Source of the DNA: Pseudomonadota bacterium
Lineage (GTDB): Bacteria; Myxococcota_A; UBA796; SXON01
DNA: 64,000 nucleotides
Direction: 5' to 3'
NCBI GenBank assembly: GCA_030685065.1
Contig: JAUXQH010000173.1
Span: 31,268 to 95,267, forward strand
Within the stretch, counting starts at the first letter, position 1, and each line of letters starts with the position of its first letter. The position numbers and the translations under genes are program-made. Below the pieces are notes generated by a model that saw nothing but the letters and a program-made list of their open reading frames with translations, was not told the DNA's origin and searched no databases. Shown here in pieces: positions 1 to 8,474 of this stretch.

Positions 1-1581
1 GACATCCGGGAGGGCGTGCTGGTGGAGGTGCAGGGCGGCGCCACCACGCTCCGATTGCGTCCGGACGGCAGCTACGCGGTGCCCGGGAGCAGCCGCCAGG
101 AGAAGGACGACCACCGCCTGCCCGACATCGTCTCGCTGATCACGCGCGAGCAGTTCCTTGTGATCGCGCGGCCGACGGCGGGCGTGGTGCTGCTCCGCGG
201 GCGCGCCGGCTCGGGCAAGACCACCGTCGCGCTCCATCGTATCGCGTACCTGCACTTCCAGGACGCCCAGCGGTTCCGCCCCGAGCGGATGCTGGTCGTG
301 ATGTTCAACAAGGCCCTCCAGACCTACATCTCGCGCGTGTTGCCCGAGCTCGGCGTGCAGGGGGTCATGGTGGAGACCTTCCACGGATGGGCGCTCCGCA
401 TCCTGCGCAGCGGGGGCATCAGCCTCGAGATGCGGTCGTCGTCTCCCGCGGTGGCGAAGCTCAAGCGCCACCCCGCCATCGGGGTGCTCTTGTCCGCCTA
501 CGTCGAGCGTCTGGGGGACAAGTCGGCCGGGTGGGTGCGCGACCAGCTGGGGGAGGCCGGCGTGGCCACCTGGGACGGAACGCCGGGGCGCGGCCTCGCG
601 CGCATCGCCGCGTTCCGGAAGCGGCATCCCGGCGCATGGTGGGCGAAGCTCCGCGCGCGCCTGCTCGACCACACGCGGGACCTCTGGGCGCTCTTCGAGG
701 ATGACGCCCTCTGCCGCGAGGTGCTGCCGCCCTCGCTCCACGGCACGCTCCCCGCCGCCCGCAAGCACCAGGCCGGGCGCGCGGAGGCCGGGTGCCTCGA
801 TTGGGAGGACGCCGCGCTGCTCCTCAGGCTCGGCCAGCTCAAGCACCAGGCGGACAGCGAGCTGCCGTGTGGGTGGGCGGGGCTCTACGCCCACCTCGTC
901 ATCGACGAAGCGCAGGACCTCTCCACCGTCGAGATCGAGGCGCTCGTGGACGCGGCGGATGTCGGCCGCTCCGTCACCATCGCGGGGGACCCCGCGCAGA
1001 AGATCCTCGCGGACGCCCAGTTCGAGGGCTTCGAGGAGCTCCTCCGGCGCCTCACCGGCCAGGTGGAGGTGCGGCTGGACGCCCTCGCGATCGGCCACCG
1101 ATCCACGCGCCCCATCATGTCCCTCGCCATCACCGCCCTCGGCCAGGGCCCCTCGTCCGACCCCGCGGTGATCGCCGCCCGCGACGGCGAACCGGTCGAG
1201 TGGTTCGAGGGCGACGACGCGGCGCTGCTGTCGCAAGTGGCAGAGGCCATCGCGCGCTTCCGCGAGGTCCGTCCCAGCGCGCTCGTGGCGGTGTTGGCCA
1301 AGGGCAAGACCACGGCCGATCAGTGGGCGCGCCGGCTCGAAGCGGAGGGCGTCTTCGGGGTGCGCCGGGCCGCGCGCGCGGACTTCTCGTTCCAGCCCGG
1401 CGTCGTGGTGAGCAACGTCCACCAGGTGAAGGGCCTCGAGTTCGACGGCGTGGTGCTCATCGAGCCCGCCGAGTTCGGTGAGAGCGACAAGCAGCTGCTG
1501 CACGTGGCGATCACCCGGGCGGCGGATCGGCTGTGGATCGTCGCGGGACGCGGGCGGGGGAGGCTGGCAGAGCAAGGGTAG
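1..1581 (+). CDS. HelD/UvrD-like superfamily 1 helicase, 5' partial
   Basis: Superfamily 1 ATP-dependent helicase or translocase. The reading frame is open from the first base, so the N-terminus lies outside the window; 526 residues are visible. Counting from the first in-window GTG (position 16): a Q-motif-like REQF at about 44, Walker A GRAGSGKT at about 62-69, motif II VIDEAQDLS at about 295, motif V VKGLEFDGVV at about 471 and motif VI HVAITRAADRL near 496. The stretch LPDIVSLITREQF followed by AGSGKTTVALHRIAYL is the spacing seen in HelD, the RNA polymerase recycling factor, rather than in classical UvrD or PcrA. HelD function is an inference, because the N-terminal coiled coil that would confirm it is cut off. 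The stop is followed by a gene-free stretch. Confidence 0.88.
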   Translation, partial: DIREGVLVEVQGGATTLRLRPDGSYAVPGSSRQEKDDHRLPDIVSLITREQFLVIARPTAGVVLLRGRAGSGKTTVALHRIAYLHFQDAQRFRPERMLVVMFNKALQTYISRVLPELGVQGVMVETFHGWALRILRSGGISLEMRSSSPAVAKLKRHPAIGVLLSAYVERLGDKSAGWVRDQLGEAGVATWDGTPGRGLARIAAFRKRHPGAWWAKLRARLLDHTRDLWALFEDDALCREVLPPSLHGTLPAARKHQAGRAEAGCLDWEDAALLLRLGQLKHQADSELPCGWAGLYAHLVIDEAQDLSTVEIEALVDAADVGRSVTIAGDPAQKILADAQFEGFEELLRRLTGQVEVRLDALAIGHRSTRPIMSLAITALGQGPSSDPAVIAARDGEPVEWFEGDDAALLSQVAEAIARFREVRPSALVAVLAKGKTTADQWARRLEAEGVFGVRRAARADFSFQPGVVVSNVHQVKGLEFDGVVLIEPAEFGESDKQLLHVAITRAADRLWIVAGRGRGRLAEQG

Positions 1582-1893
1582 AACCAATGGTTCAGCCGCC
1601 AGGCTGAGGTCCGACGGCAGGTTGTCCATTGGCTTGTCAATAGCTATGGACAAGTCGGTGGGACAGATCGGGATCGGGCGCGCTGGGGCCCACCTCGGGC
1701 TTCGAGACAAAGCATGACCCATGCTCCCGCCCGCGCTTTGCGCAGGCGGTCAGGAGGGTCCCTGCCGCCCGGAGAATCGGCGCTGGAGTGCGCGAGCGTC
1801 AACACGACGTTTCCGTAGCGTCCAGCCGCAGCTGTCGCACACCTCGACCTCCACGCATGCTAGGCTCTCCTCCTGCGAGAGAGGATTCACGCC
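1582..1893. other. Gene-free intergenic stretch with an inverted repeat
   Basis: About 310 bases with no convincing gene. It contains an 8-bp perfect inverted repeat, TTGTCCAT at 1622-1629 and ATGGACAA at 1646-1653, with a 16-base loop. No T-tract follows, so it does not look like a classical intrinsic terminator; an operator or a factor-dependent terminator is possible. The last 15 bases hold the purine-rich ribosome binding site of the next gene. Confidence 0.4.
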
Positions 1894-3183
1894 TTGCGAC
1901 GACGCTCGTTCCTCCACGCCTCGGGGCTGGCGCTCGTGGCCGCACCCTTCCTGCACCTGCTCTCGCGTCCCGCGTGGGGCGCCCTGCCCGACACGGGGGG
2001 GGCCGGGGGCCCGAAGCGCCTGCTGGTGCTGTTCTCCCCCAACGGCACGATCCATCGCCACTGGCGGCCCTCGGGCGGCGAGCGTGACTTCACCTTCCCG
2101 GCCGGCTCGGTGCTCGAGGCCCTCACGCCCTATCGGGACAGCCTGCTGGTGCTCGACGGGCTCGACTTCCACGACGCGGACAACCACGAGGCCGGCATGG
2201 CGGCCATGTTGACGAACAAGGGGACCGCCGGCTCGGTCGGCGGGGGGATGTCGCTCGACCAGTACGTCGCGAGCCAGATCGGGGCTGCGTCCCGCTTCAG
2301 GTCGCTCGAACTCGGGGTGCAGACGAGCCTGTGGGGCGGCATCACCACCACGCGCATGAGCTACGCGGGGCCCGACGCCCTCGTCACTCCCGACGACAGC
2401 CCGAGCAGCGTGTACTCCCGGCTCTATGGGGAGCTCGCGGGCAGCCCGGAGGCGGCGGCGCGGCTCCTGACGCGTCGGCAGAGCGTGCTCGACCTGCTCA
2501 CCGGAGAGCTCGGCGCGCTCTCCGTGCGCCTCGGGAGCGCGGAGCGGGCCAAGCTCGACGCTCACCTCGAGAGCCTTCGCGCGATGGAGCGCGCGCTCGA
2601 GGGCGCCGGTGGGTGCGAGCCGCCCGTGCTCGGCGCCATCGACAACCACAACTCGAACGCGAATTTTCCCGCCGTGGCGCGCGCTCAGCTCGAGCTCGCG
2701 GTCCAGGCGCTCGCCTGTGACATGACCCGGGTCGCGTCCGTACAGATGAGCCATACGATCAGCACCACCGTGCACAGCTGGGTGGGCGCATCCTCCGAGC
2801 ACCACAGCCTCTCCCACGTCGATGACGGGAACACCTCCGGTGTAGCCGAGTTCATCGCGACCGAGCGTTGGTTCGCGGAGGAGGTCGCCTATGTGTTGGG
2901 GCGCCTCACGGAGCTCCCCTCACCCGACGGAGAGGGCTCCCTGCTCGACGGCACCGTCGTGCTCTGGTGCAAGGAGCTCGGGGACGGGCGAGCGCACACC
3001 TGTGTCGACGTACCCTGGGTGATCGCGGGGGGCGGCGGGGCGCTGCGCACCGGCCGCTACGTCGACCTCGGGGGGCTCAACCATGCCCACGTGCTCGTCT
3101 CCATCTGCCAGGCGCTCGGATTGGACCTCGACACCTTCGGGGATCCGAACGCGGGCGCCGGCCCGGCGGAGGCCCTCACATGA
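1894..3183 (+). CDS. DUF1552 family secreted protein (Tat-like signal)
   Basis: A 429-residue member of the DUF1552 family (PF07586), whose biochemical role is not established. The TTG start is chosen because a GAGAGAGG ribosome binding site lies about 8 bases upstream and the protein then begins MRRRSFLHASGLALVAAPFL, a twin-arginine-like signal with a hydrophobic core and an SRPAWG-A cleavage region. The length matches the family. The stop overlaps the next gene's start as ATGA, so the two are translationally coupled. DUF1552 and DUF1592 proteins are usually neighbours in Myxococcota and Planctomycetota, implying that they act together outside the cytoplasmic membrane. Confidence 0.9.
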   Translation: MRRRSFLHASGLALVAAPFLHLLSRPAWGALPDTGGAGGPKRLLVLFSPNGTIHRHWRPSGGERDFTFPAGSVLEALTPYRDSLLVLDGLDFHDADNHEAGMAAMLTNKGTAGSVGGGMSLDQYVASQIGAASRFRSLELGVQTSLWGGITTTRMSYAGPDALVTPDDSPSSVYSRLYGELAGSPEAAARLLTRRQSVLDLLTGELGALSVRLGSAERAKLDAHLESLRAMERALEGAGGCEPPVLGAIDNHNSNANFPAVARAQLELAVQALACDMTRVASVQMSHTISTTVHSWVGASSEHHSLSHVDDGNTSGVAEFIATERWFAEEVAYVLGRLTELPSPDGEGSLLDGTVVLWCKELGDGRAHTCVDVPWVIAGGGGALRTGRYVDLGGLNHAHVLVSICQALGLDLDTFGDPNAGAGPAEALT

Positions 3184-5162
3184 GCCCGCCCCCGATTCGA
3201 CGCGCGCTGGCCGTCCTCGTGCTGGCCGGTTGTGGCAACCTCGGCCGTGCGCCGGACGACACCGCGGGCGTTCTGAGCCCCGCGGACGCCGAGACCTGCA
3301 CGGCCACCGGTCCGGGCGCGCGACAGCTCCGCCGGCTCACCCATGTCGAGCTGGACAACACCCTCTACGATCTGCTCGGCGTCGAGGCCGGTGCGGTGGC
3401 CACGCTCGCGGCGGACGATCGGGTGGAGGGCTTCGACAACGTGGCTGCCGCGCTGGACGTGTCCCCGCTCTACGCGGACCAGGTGCGGACGTTGGCCGAG
3501 CGGGTGGCGTGGGAGGCCAACCTCACCGCGCGCCTGCCCTGCGATCCGACGACCGACGGCCAGGCCCCCTGCGCCGCCCTGTTCATCGAGGACTTCGGCC
3601 TCCATGCCTTCCGCCGGCCGCTCACCCAGGACGACGTTGACCGCTACGTGGCCCTGTGGGAGTCCGTGGCCGCGGACGAAGGGTTCCTGGATGGCGTGCG
3701 TTGGGTGGTCGCGGCGATGCTCCAGTCACCCCACTTCTTGTACCGGATGGAGCTCGGCGAGAAGGACGGCCACGGCGCCTTCGCGCTCACCGGTTGGGAG
3801 ATCGCGACCGAGCTCTCCTACCTCTACTGGCGCACCTCTCCCGACGCGGAGCTGCTCGAGGCCGCGGGGGCGGGCGCGCTCTCGACCCCGGCCGGGGTCG
3901 CCGAGCAGGCGGCGCGGCTCCAGCTCGACCCGCGCGCCAACGAGACGGTGGCGGCGTTCGTCGACGCCTGGCTCGAGCTCGACCAGGTCGCGACGGTGAG
4001 CCGGGACGCCGCCACCTACCCCGACTTCACGACGGACATCCGCGCGGCCATGACGGAGGAGACCCACCGCCTCGTCGCGGACCTCGCGAGCGAAGGGGAT
4101 CTCGCTGATCTCTTCCTCGCACGCCACACGTTCGTGACGCCCGCGCTCGCCGCCTACTATGGCGTCGACCCCGGAGCGGAGCCGGCGGACGCGGCCGGCT
4201 ACCAACGTGTGGAGCTGGACGGGGAGACCCGCGGCGGCCTCCTGACCCAGGGGAGCTTGCTCGCCCGGTGGGCCCTTCCGACCTCGTCGAGCCCAATCCA
4301 CCGCGGCGTGATGGTGCGCGAGCGCCTGTTGTGCCAGGAGCTCGCGCCGCCGCCCGCCAACCTGGACACTTCGCCCCCGGCGGTCGATGCCTCGCTCTCC
4401 ACCCGCGAACGGTACGCCGCGCACGCCGCGCTGCCGGAGTGCGCCTCGTGTCACGATCTCATCGATCCCATCGGGTTCGGTTTCGAGCACTACGACGGGG
4501 TCGGGCGCTGGCGGGAGCGGGACGGCGAGCACGAGGTGGACGCGACGGGCGAGATTCGATCGTCGCCCCGCACGGACGGCACGTTCGACGGCGTGTTCGG
4601 CCTCGCGGATCTCCTCGCGACGAGCCCCGACGTACAGGCGTGCTACGCGACGATGTGGACGATCTGGGGCACGGGGAACGCGGACACCGAGAGCCTCGCG
4701 TGCGCCGCCGACCGCCTCGCGGACGCCGCGCCCGCCGGTACGCTGGGATTGCTCGCGCCACGCGATGCGCTCCTCGGCTTCGATCACTTCACCGAGCGGA
4801 CCGGCGAGTCGACCGAGCTGAACACGCCCGCCGGTGGCGATCGGCTCGCGCACGTGGACCTTCCGAGCGACGACGGCCCCTGGGCGGACATCCCCGCGGA
4901 CGCGGGGTCCAACGTCGATTGGTCGGAGGAGGGGAGCGACTGGGGCGCGGGGTATTGCACGACGCTCACGATCTCCAACGCGGGCGAGGCCGCCGTGACG
5001 TGGCGGGTGCTCATGCCCGTGCCCGGAACCGTGAGCTCCTCCTGGTGTGTCACCCTCACGCCGGCGGGGGACGACACGCTGGTCACCGGATCGTCGTCGT
5101 GTGGCAACGAGACGATCGCACCGGGTGGCACGACGAGCGCTGGCTGGTGCGCGCAGTATTGA
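3180..5162 (+). CDS. DUF1592 multidomain lipoprotein with CBM2-like C-terminal domain
   Basis: A 660-residue lipoprotein starting at the ATG inside the ATGA overlap with the DUF1552 gene. The signal is short, with lipobox VLAGC. Domains in order by similarity: DUF1587 (about 50-110, LRRLTHVELDNTLYDLLG), DUF1595 (about 136-175, HAFRRPLT), DUF1592 (about 180-310, MLQSPHFLYRMELGE), DUF1588 (about 350-450) and DUF1585 (about 470-540). DUF1588 contains CASCH at about 422-426, a CxxCH haem-attachment-like motif. After about residue 574 the protein carries an extra module of about 85 residues (WGAGYCTTLTISNAGEAAV...W, APGGTTSAGW) that looks like carbohydrate-binding module family 2. That tail is unusual for the family and suggests the complex is held on cellulose or another polysaccharide. 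The longer in-frame start upstream is rejected because it would overlap the whole end of the DUF1552 gene. Confidence 0.88.
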   Translation: MSPPPIRRALAVLVLAGCGNLGRAPDDTAGVLSPADAETCTATGPGARQLRRLTHVELDNTLYDLLGVEAGAVATLAADDRVEGFDNVAAALDVSPLYADQVRTLAERVAWEANLTARLPCDPTTDGQAPCAALFIEDFGLHAFRRPLTQDDVDRYVALWESVAADEGFLDGVRWVVAAMLQSPHFLYRMELGEKDGHGAFALTGWEIATELSYLYWRTSPDAELLEAAGAGALSTPAGVAEQAARLQLDPRANETVAAFVDAWLELDQVATVSRDAATYPDFTTDIRAAMTEETHRLVADLASEGDLADLFLARHTFVTPALAAYYGVDPGAEPADAAGYQRVELDGETRGGLLTQGSLLARWALPTSSSPIHRGVMVRERLLCQELAPPPANLDTSPPAVDASLSTRERYAAHAALPECASCHDLIDPIGFGFEHYDGVGRWRERDGEHEVDATGEIRSSPRTDGTFDGVFGLADLLATSPDVQACYATMWTIWGTGNADTESLACAADRLADAAPAGTLGLLAPRDALLGFDHFTERTGESTELNTPAGGDRLAHVDLPSDDGPWADIPADAGSNVDWSEEGSDWGAGYCTTLTISNAGEAAVTWRVLMPVPGTVSSSWCVTLTPAGDDTLVTGSSSCGNETIAPGGTTSAGWCAQY

Positions 5163-5229
5163 CAAGGTAGAACCGTGATTGATTTCCGTCGTCGGTCGAC
5201 GTGGCTACTCTCCGCAGGGGGAGTGTGGG

Positions 5230-6573
5230 ATGAACGAGATGGAGGCGGTAGCGGCGCTCCGGAGCGCGGCCCACCCGATCGTCGGCGCGCACGACGACTA
5301 CGACGCGGTGCTGGACGACCTGAAGGACGCCCAGTTCGTGCTCCTGGGCGAGGCCACGCACGGCACGCACGAGTTCTATCGGGAGCGCGCCCGCATCACG
5401 CGGCGCCTCATCACGCGGCACGGATTCGTGGGCGTGGCCGCCGAGGCCGACTGGCCGGAGGCGTGGCGCGTGCACCGATACGTCAACGGGCGGAGCGCCG
5501 AGCGCGACACGGTCGACGCCCTGGGAGACTTCGAGCGCTTCCCCGCCTGGATGTGGCGCAACGCGGACGTGTTGGACTTCGTCGGTTGGCTCCGCGAGCA
5601 TCATGAGCGTCATGGGGGGCCGGCGGGGTTCTTCGGGCTCGATCTGTACAGCCTGCACCGCTCCGCCAGCGCGGTGATCGACTACCTGACGCGGGTCGAT
5701 CCCGAGGCCGCGCCGCGCGCCCGCGAGCTGTATGCCTGCCTCGACCAGGCCGGCGTCGATCCGCAGAAGTACGGGCTCGGCGCGGTGCTCGGGCTCACCC
5801 CCTCCTGCGAGGACGCCGTGGTGCGGATCCTCTCCGAGCTGCGCACCCGGCGGCCCGCCCTCCTCGGCAAGGACAGCGCCGAGAAGGGCAGCGCCGACGC
5901 CGAGGAGGACTTCTTCTATGCGGAGCAGAACGCGCGGCTCGCGCGGGATGCCGAGGCCTACTACCGCGGGATGTTCCGTCGCCGCGTGAACACCTGGAAC
6001 CTGCGCGACACGCACATGGTCGAGACCCTGGCCGCGTTGTCCGCCCACCTCGAGCGAACGTTGGGCCGGCCCGCGCGGCTGGTGGTCTGGGCGCACAACT
6101 CCCACTGCGGCGACGCGCGGGCCACGGCCGTCGCGCATCATGGGGAGGTCAACGTCGGGCAACTCGCGCGCGAGCGCTGGGGCGACAAGGTGCGCCTGGT
6201 CGGCTTCTCCACCTACTCGGGCACGGTCACGGCGGCGTCGAGCTGGGGCGGCCCCGCCGAGCGGAAGCGCGTGCGTCCGGCGCGCGCCGACAGTTGGGAG
6301 GCGCTGCTCCATCGGGCGGGGCGGCCGCGCTTCTGGATCGACACCCGCGATCCGCGCGTTCGCGCCGCGCTCCATGGGGAGCGCCTCGGGCGCGCCATCG
6401 GCGTGCTCTATCTGCCCGAAACCGAGCGCCAGAGCCACTACTACGAGATCCGCCTCGCCGAGCAGTTCGACTACGTGCTCCACTTCGACCACACCCGCGC
6501 GGTGGAGCCGCTGGAGCGCAACGCCACGTGGGAGATCGGCGAGCTGCCGGAGACCTTCCCGAGCGGGCTCTGA
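5230..6573 (+). CDS. Erythromycin esterase family protein
   Basis: A 447-residue member of the erythromycin esterase family (PF05139), related to EreA/EreC and to many uncharacterised hydrolases. The family glutamate/histidine signature LLGEATHGTHEFYR starts at about residue 39; AAEADWPEA and VWAHNSHCGDAR are the other conserved blocks expected around the active site. There is no signal peptide, so it is probably cytoplasmic. The start is the ATG after AGGGGGAGTGTGG; an in-frame start 51 bases upstream lacks a comparable binding site. It stands alone. Macrolide hydrolysis cannot be claimed, since most environmental members have unknown substrates. The stop codon lies in the first copy of a 15-bp tandem duplication. 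Confidence 0.85.
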   Translation: MNEMEAVAALRSAAHPIVGAHDDYDAVLDDLKDAQFVLLGEATHGTHEFYRERARITRRLITRHGFVGVAAEADWPEAWRVHRYVNGRSAERDTVDALGDFERFPAWMWRNADVLDFVGWLREHHERHGGPAGFFGLDLYSLHRSASAVIDYLTRVDPEAAPRARELYACLDQAGVDPQKYGLGAVLGLTPSCEDAVVRILSELRTRRPALLGKDSAEKGSADAEEDFFYAEQNARLARDAEAYYRGMFRRRVNTWNLRDTHMVETLAALSAHLERTLGRPARLVVWAHNSHCGDARATAVAHHGEVNVGQLARERWGDKVRLVGFSTYSGTVTAASSWGGPAERKRVRPARADSWEALLHRAGRPRFWIDTRDPRVRAALHGERLGRAIGVLYLPETERQSHYYEIRLAEQFDYVLHFDHTRAVEPLERNATWEIGELPETFPSGL

Positions 6574-6593
6574 CTACGCGGGCTCTGGCTACG
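6564..6593. repeat. 15-bp tandem duplication across two convergent stop codons
   Basis: CGGGCTCTGACTACG (6564-6578) is followed directly by CGGGCTCTGGCTACG (6579-6593), 14 of 15 identical. The first copy contains the TGA of the esterase gene. The second contains the CTA that is the TAG stop of the convergent small gene. Confidence 0.9.
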
Positions 6594-6774
6594 CCGCCGG
6601 CACGGCCGCGAGCGCTCGATCGATCTTGCGCAGCAGATCCCGCGTCGCCTTGAGCTCCTCGCGGAACGCCATCAGATCGGTCGCGGAGATCTGTTGGCCC
6701 AGCTCGCCGATGTAGTTCTGGAGCGCGATGTGGAGGCGCTCGGCCTCCTCCTCGGTCAGCTCGATGCGGATCAT
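6589..6774 (-). CDS. Small conserved-looking hypothetical protein (61 aa)
   Basis: A 61-residue acidic, largely helical protein with no signal or membrane segment. It begins MIRIELTEEEAERL and its heptad-like spacing of Leu, Ile and Ala would allow a short coiled coil. The start is an ATG preceded by GGGAGGGAA at good spacing, which makes it a likely real gene despite its size. It is convergent with the esterase gene and divergent from nothing nearby. I do not recognise a family. Confidence 0.6.
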   Translation of the reverse strand: MIRIELTEEEAERLHIALQNYIGELGQQISATDLMAFREELKATRDLLRKIDRALAAVPAA

Positions 6775-6840
6775 GGGTTCCCTCCCACTCGCAAGCTAAA
6801 CGCGCGCGTGTCCCGACCGGGCGGGTCGCTTGTCACCCGG

Positions 6841-6882
6841 TGTCAGGGAGACGCTGTCAGGGAGACGCTGTCAGGGAGACGC
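6841..6882. repeat. Three perfect 14-bp tandem repeats at a gene 3' end
   Basis: TGTCAGGGAGACGC occurs three times without interruption at 6841-6854, 6855-6868 and 6869-6882. The TCA in the third copy (6871-6873) is the TGA stop of the minus-strand membrane protein, so the other two copies lie just downstream of that gene. Confidence 0.95.
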
Positions 6883-8379
6883 CGCCGACCCTCGAGCGGC
6901 CTCGGCCTTCGGGTGCCACACCGTCCGGAACCGCACCGCCCACCCGGTGCGGGTGCTGAAGGGCTTCGCTTTGACCGCGCCCGCGCGCGCGTAGTGCTCG
7001 GAGAGGCCGTGGCCGAGCTTGTCGTCGGGGGTGATGACGGTGGCCCACCGCCCCTTGGCCATGGCGCGGTCGACCACCCTGGCCTCGCGCTCGAGCACGC
7101 CGCCGTCCTTGTCGATGTCCCAGAGGCTGATGAGCGCGAAGGAGGGATCCTTGCCCGCGAGCACCGGGTACCAGGGCCCGTGCGGCATCAGGATCGGGCC
7201 CGGCATCTCGCGGAGCTCATCGACCAGCGCCCGTGCGTTCTTGGCGTCCAGCTGGGTGGGGACGTAGCGCTGGAGCTGCCCGCGCCCCTCCCAGAGCTGC
7301 GCCGCGACCAGCACCGTGAAGACGTGCGGCAGCCACGAGCGCCACCCGACGTCGCGGGTGAGGGCCCGCTCGGCGAGCACCGCCGTGAGCGGCAGGAGCC
7401 ACATCATGGGGATGAGCACGTTGAGGTAGCCGCCCACGTGCCCGCGCATCAGGGACACCATCACCAGCCCGACGCCCATCACGCCGGCCCAGTACGATCC
7501 GCCGCGCGTGCGCGCCCACGCCCACACCGTCGCGACGGCGACCGTCGTGACATAGGGAAGCGCGCGCCACAGCTCGGCCTGGGCGCCCTCGACCCGCCCG
7601 CCCGCCGTGAGGTTGGGGAGCGCACGGTCGACCACCATCCCGTGGCGGGCCGGCACCTCCAGCAGGTAGGTCAGGAACAAGCCGTGGGTGTAGGCCTGCA
7701 TCGCGACGGTGAAGGCGAGGGCGGGCCCGGCGCTCGCGGCCACGAACACCAGGGCGTCCTTCAGGCCGCGCGTGCGCCAGCGCCAGAGGGCGATGGGGAG
7801 CCCGAGGAGCGCCATGTTGTGCTTGGCCGTGAACGCGGTGGCCAGCAGGAGGCCGCTCCCGATGGCCGCCGCGCGCGACTCGCCGCGACCGAACACCAGC
7901 GCCGCGGCGGTGAACAGGAGCGCGAGCGAGTCGATACGGACCAGATCGTAGAACGTCCCGCCCTCTTCGTAGCAGCCGAGGAACAACGCGGCGACGCCGA
8001 GGGCGATGGGCCAGCGTGCCCCCTCCCGACGCGCGGCCAGGGCGAGGATCCCCGTCGCGAGGACCGTGCACACGATGGAGACCCCGCGCCCGAGCGCGTA
8101 CCCGAGCGGGAACACGTGCGAGAGCGCGCCGAGCGTCCACGCGTAGAGCGGCGGGTAGATGAACGGGATGTAGTCGGGCCCGGGGCTCGTGTAGAACGGC
8201 AGCCCCTGCGAGGCCCGCAGCCCGGTGATCAGCGTGGCGCCCTCCATCCACTCGAGGTCGAAGTTCGCGCCGATCCGGGAGGACATCGCCGCCGCCACGT
8301 CGAACACCTGCCAGCCGGCGAGGAGGACGACGAGGAGCTCGAGGGCGAGGCGGAGGGCGGTCCTTGGGGCGGGCTTCAC
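6871..8379 (-). CDS. Polytopic membrane protein, GT-C-type glycosyltransferase-like
   Basis: A 502-residue protein with roughly ten hydrophobic segments filling about residues 10-340 and a soluble C-terminal part of about 150 residues. After the first membrane segment there is DLEWMEG at about residue 41, an acidic loop placed as in GT-C glycosyltransferases (ArnT/PMT and mannosyltransferase types), followed by YIPFIYPPLYAW. It probably moves a sugar from a polyprenyl-phosphate donor to an acceptor on the outer face of the cytoplasmic membrane. This is inferred from topology and the acidic loop only; the acceptor is unknown. No glycan genes lie next to it. Confidence 0.65.
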   Translation of the reverse strand: MKPAPRTALRLALELLVVLLAGWQVFDVAAAMSSRIGANFDLEWMEGATLITGLRASQGLPFYTSPGPDYIPFIYPPLYAWTLGALSHVFPLGYALGRGVSIVCTVLATGILALAARREGARWPIALGVAALFLGCYEEGGTFYDLVRIDSLALLFTAAALVFGRGESRAAAIGSGLLLATAFTAKHNMALLGLPIALWRWRTRGLKDALVFVAASAGPALAFTVAMQAYTHGLFLTYLLEVPARHGMVVDRALPNLTAGGRVEGAQAELWRALPYVTTVAVATVWAWARTRGGSYWAGVMGVGLVMVSLMRGHVGGYLNVLIPMMWLLPLTAVLAERALTRDVGWRSWLPHVFTVLVAAQLWEGRGQLQRYVPTQLDAKNARALVDELREMPGPILMPHGPWYPVLAGKDPSFALISLWDIDKDGGVLEREARVVDRAMAKGRWATVITPDDKLGHGLSEHYARAGAVKAKPFSTRTGWAVRFRTVWHPKAEAARGSAASP

Positions 8380-8474
8380 GCGGCGGGCCTAACCCGCGCG
8401 CGGAACGTTCGGCCGGGCACCTGTAAGCGCCGCGGACGCCCCGCCGTTCCCGCCGCGAACCTCTCGGAGCCGCC

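Noticed and set aside
1750..2817. Long open frame antisense to the DUF1552 gene
   Set aside because: Arg/His/Gly-rich shadow typical of GC-rich antisense frames; the sense frame has a clear signal peptide and family match.
2868..3179. N-terminal extension of the DUF1592 lipoprotein by an upstream in-frame start
   Set aside because: It would overlap more than 300 bases of the DUF1552 gene and place the lipoprotein signal inside the protein; the ATGA junction is the better start.
3726..5165. Long open frame antisense to the DUF1592 gene
   Set aside because: Low-complexity Arg/Gly/Val composition and no motif; the sense frame carries recognisable domains.
1576..5174. GGTAGAACC shared at the ends of the helicase and DUF1592 genes
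   Set aside because: Only nine bases, two copies and no further occurrence noticed; likely chance.
6841..6882. Short repeats considered as CRISPR remnants
   Set aside because: Units are 14 bp with no spacer, and directly tandem.
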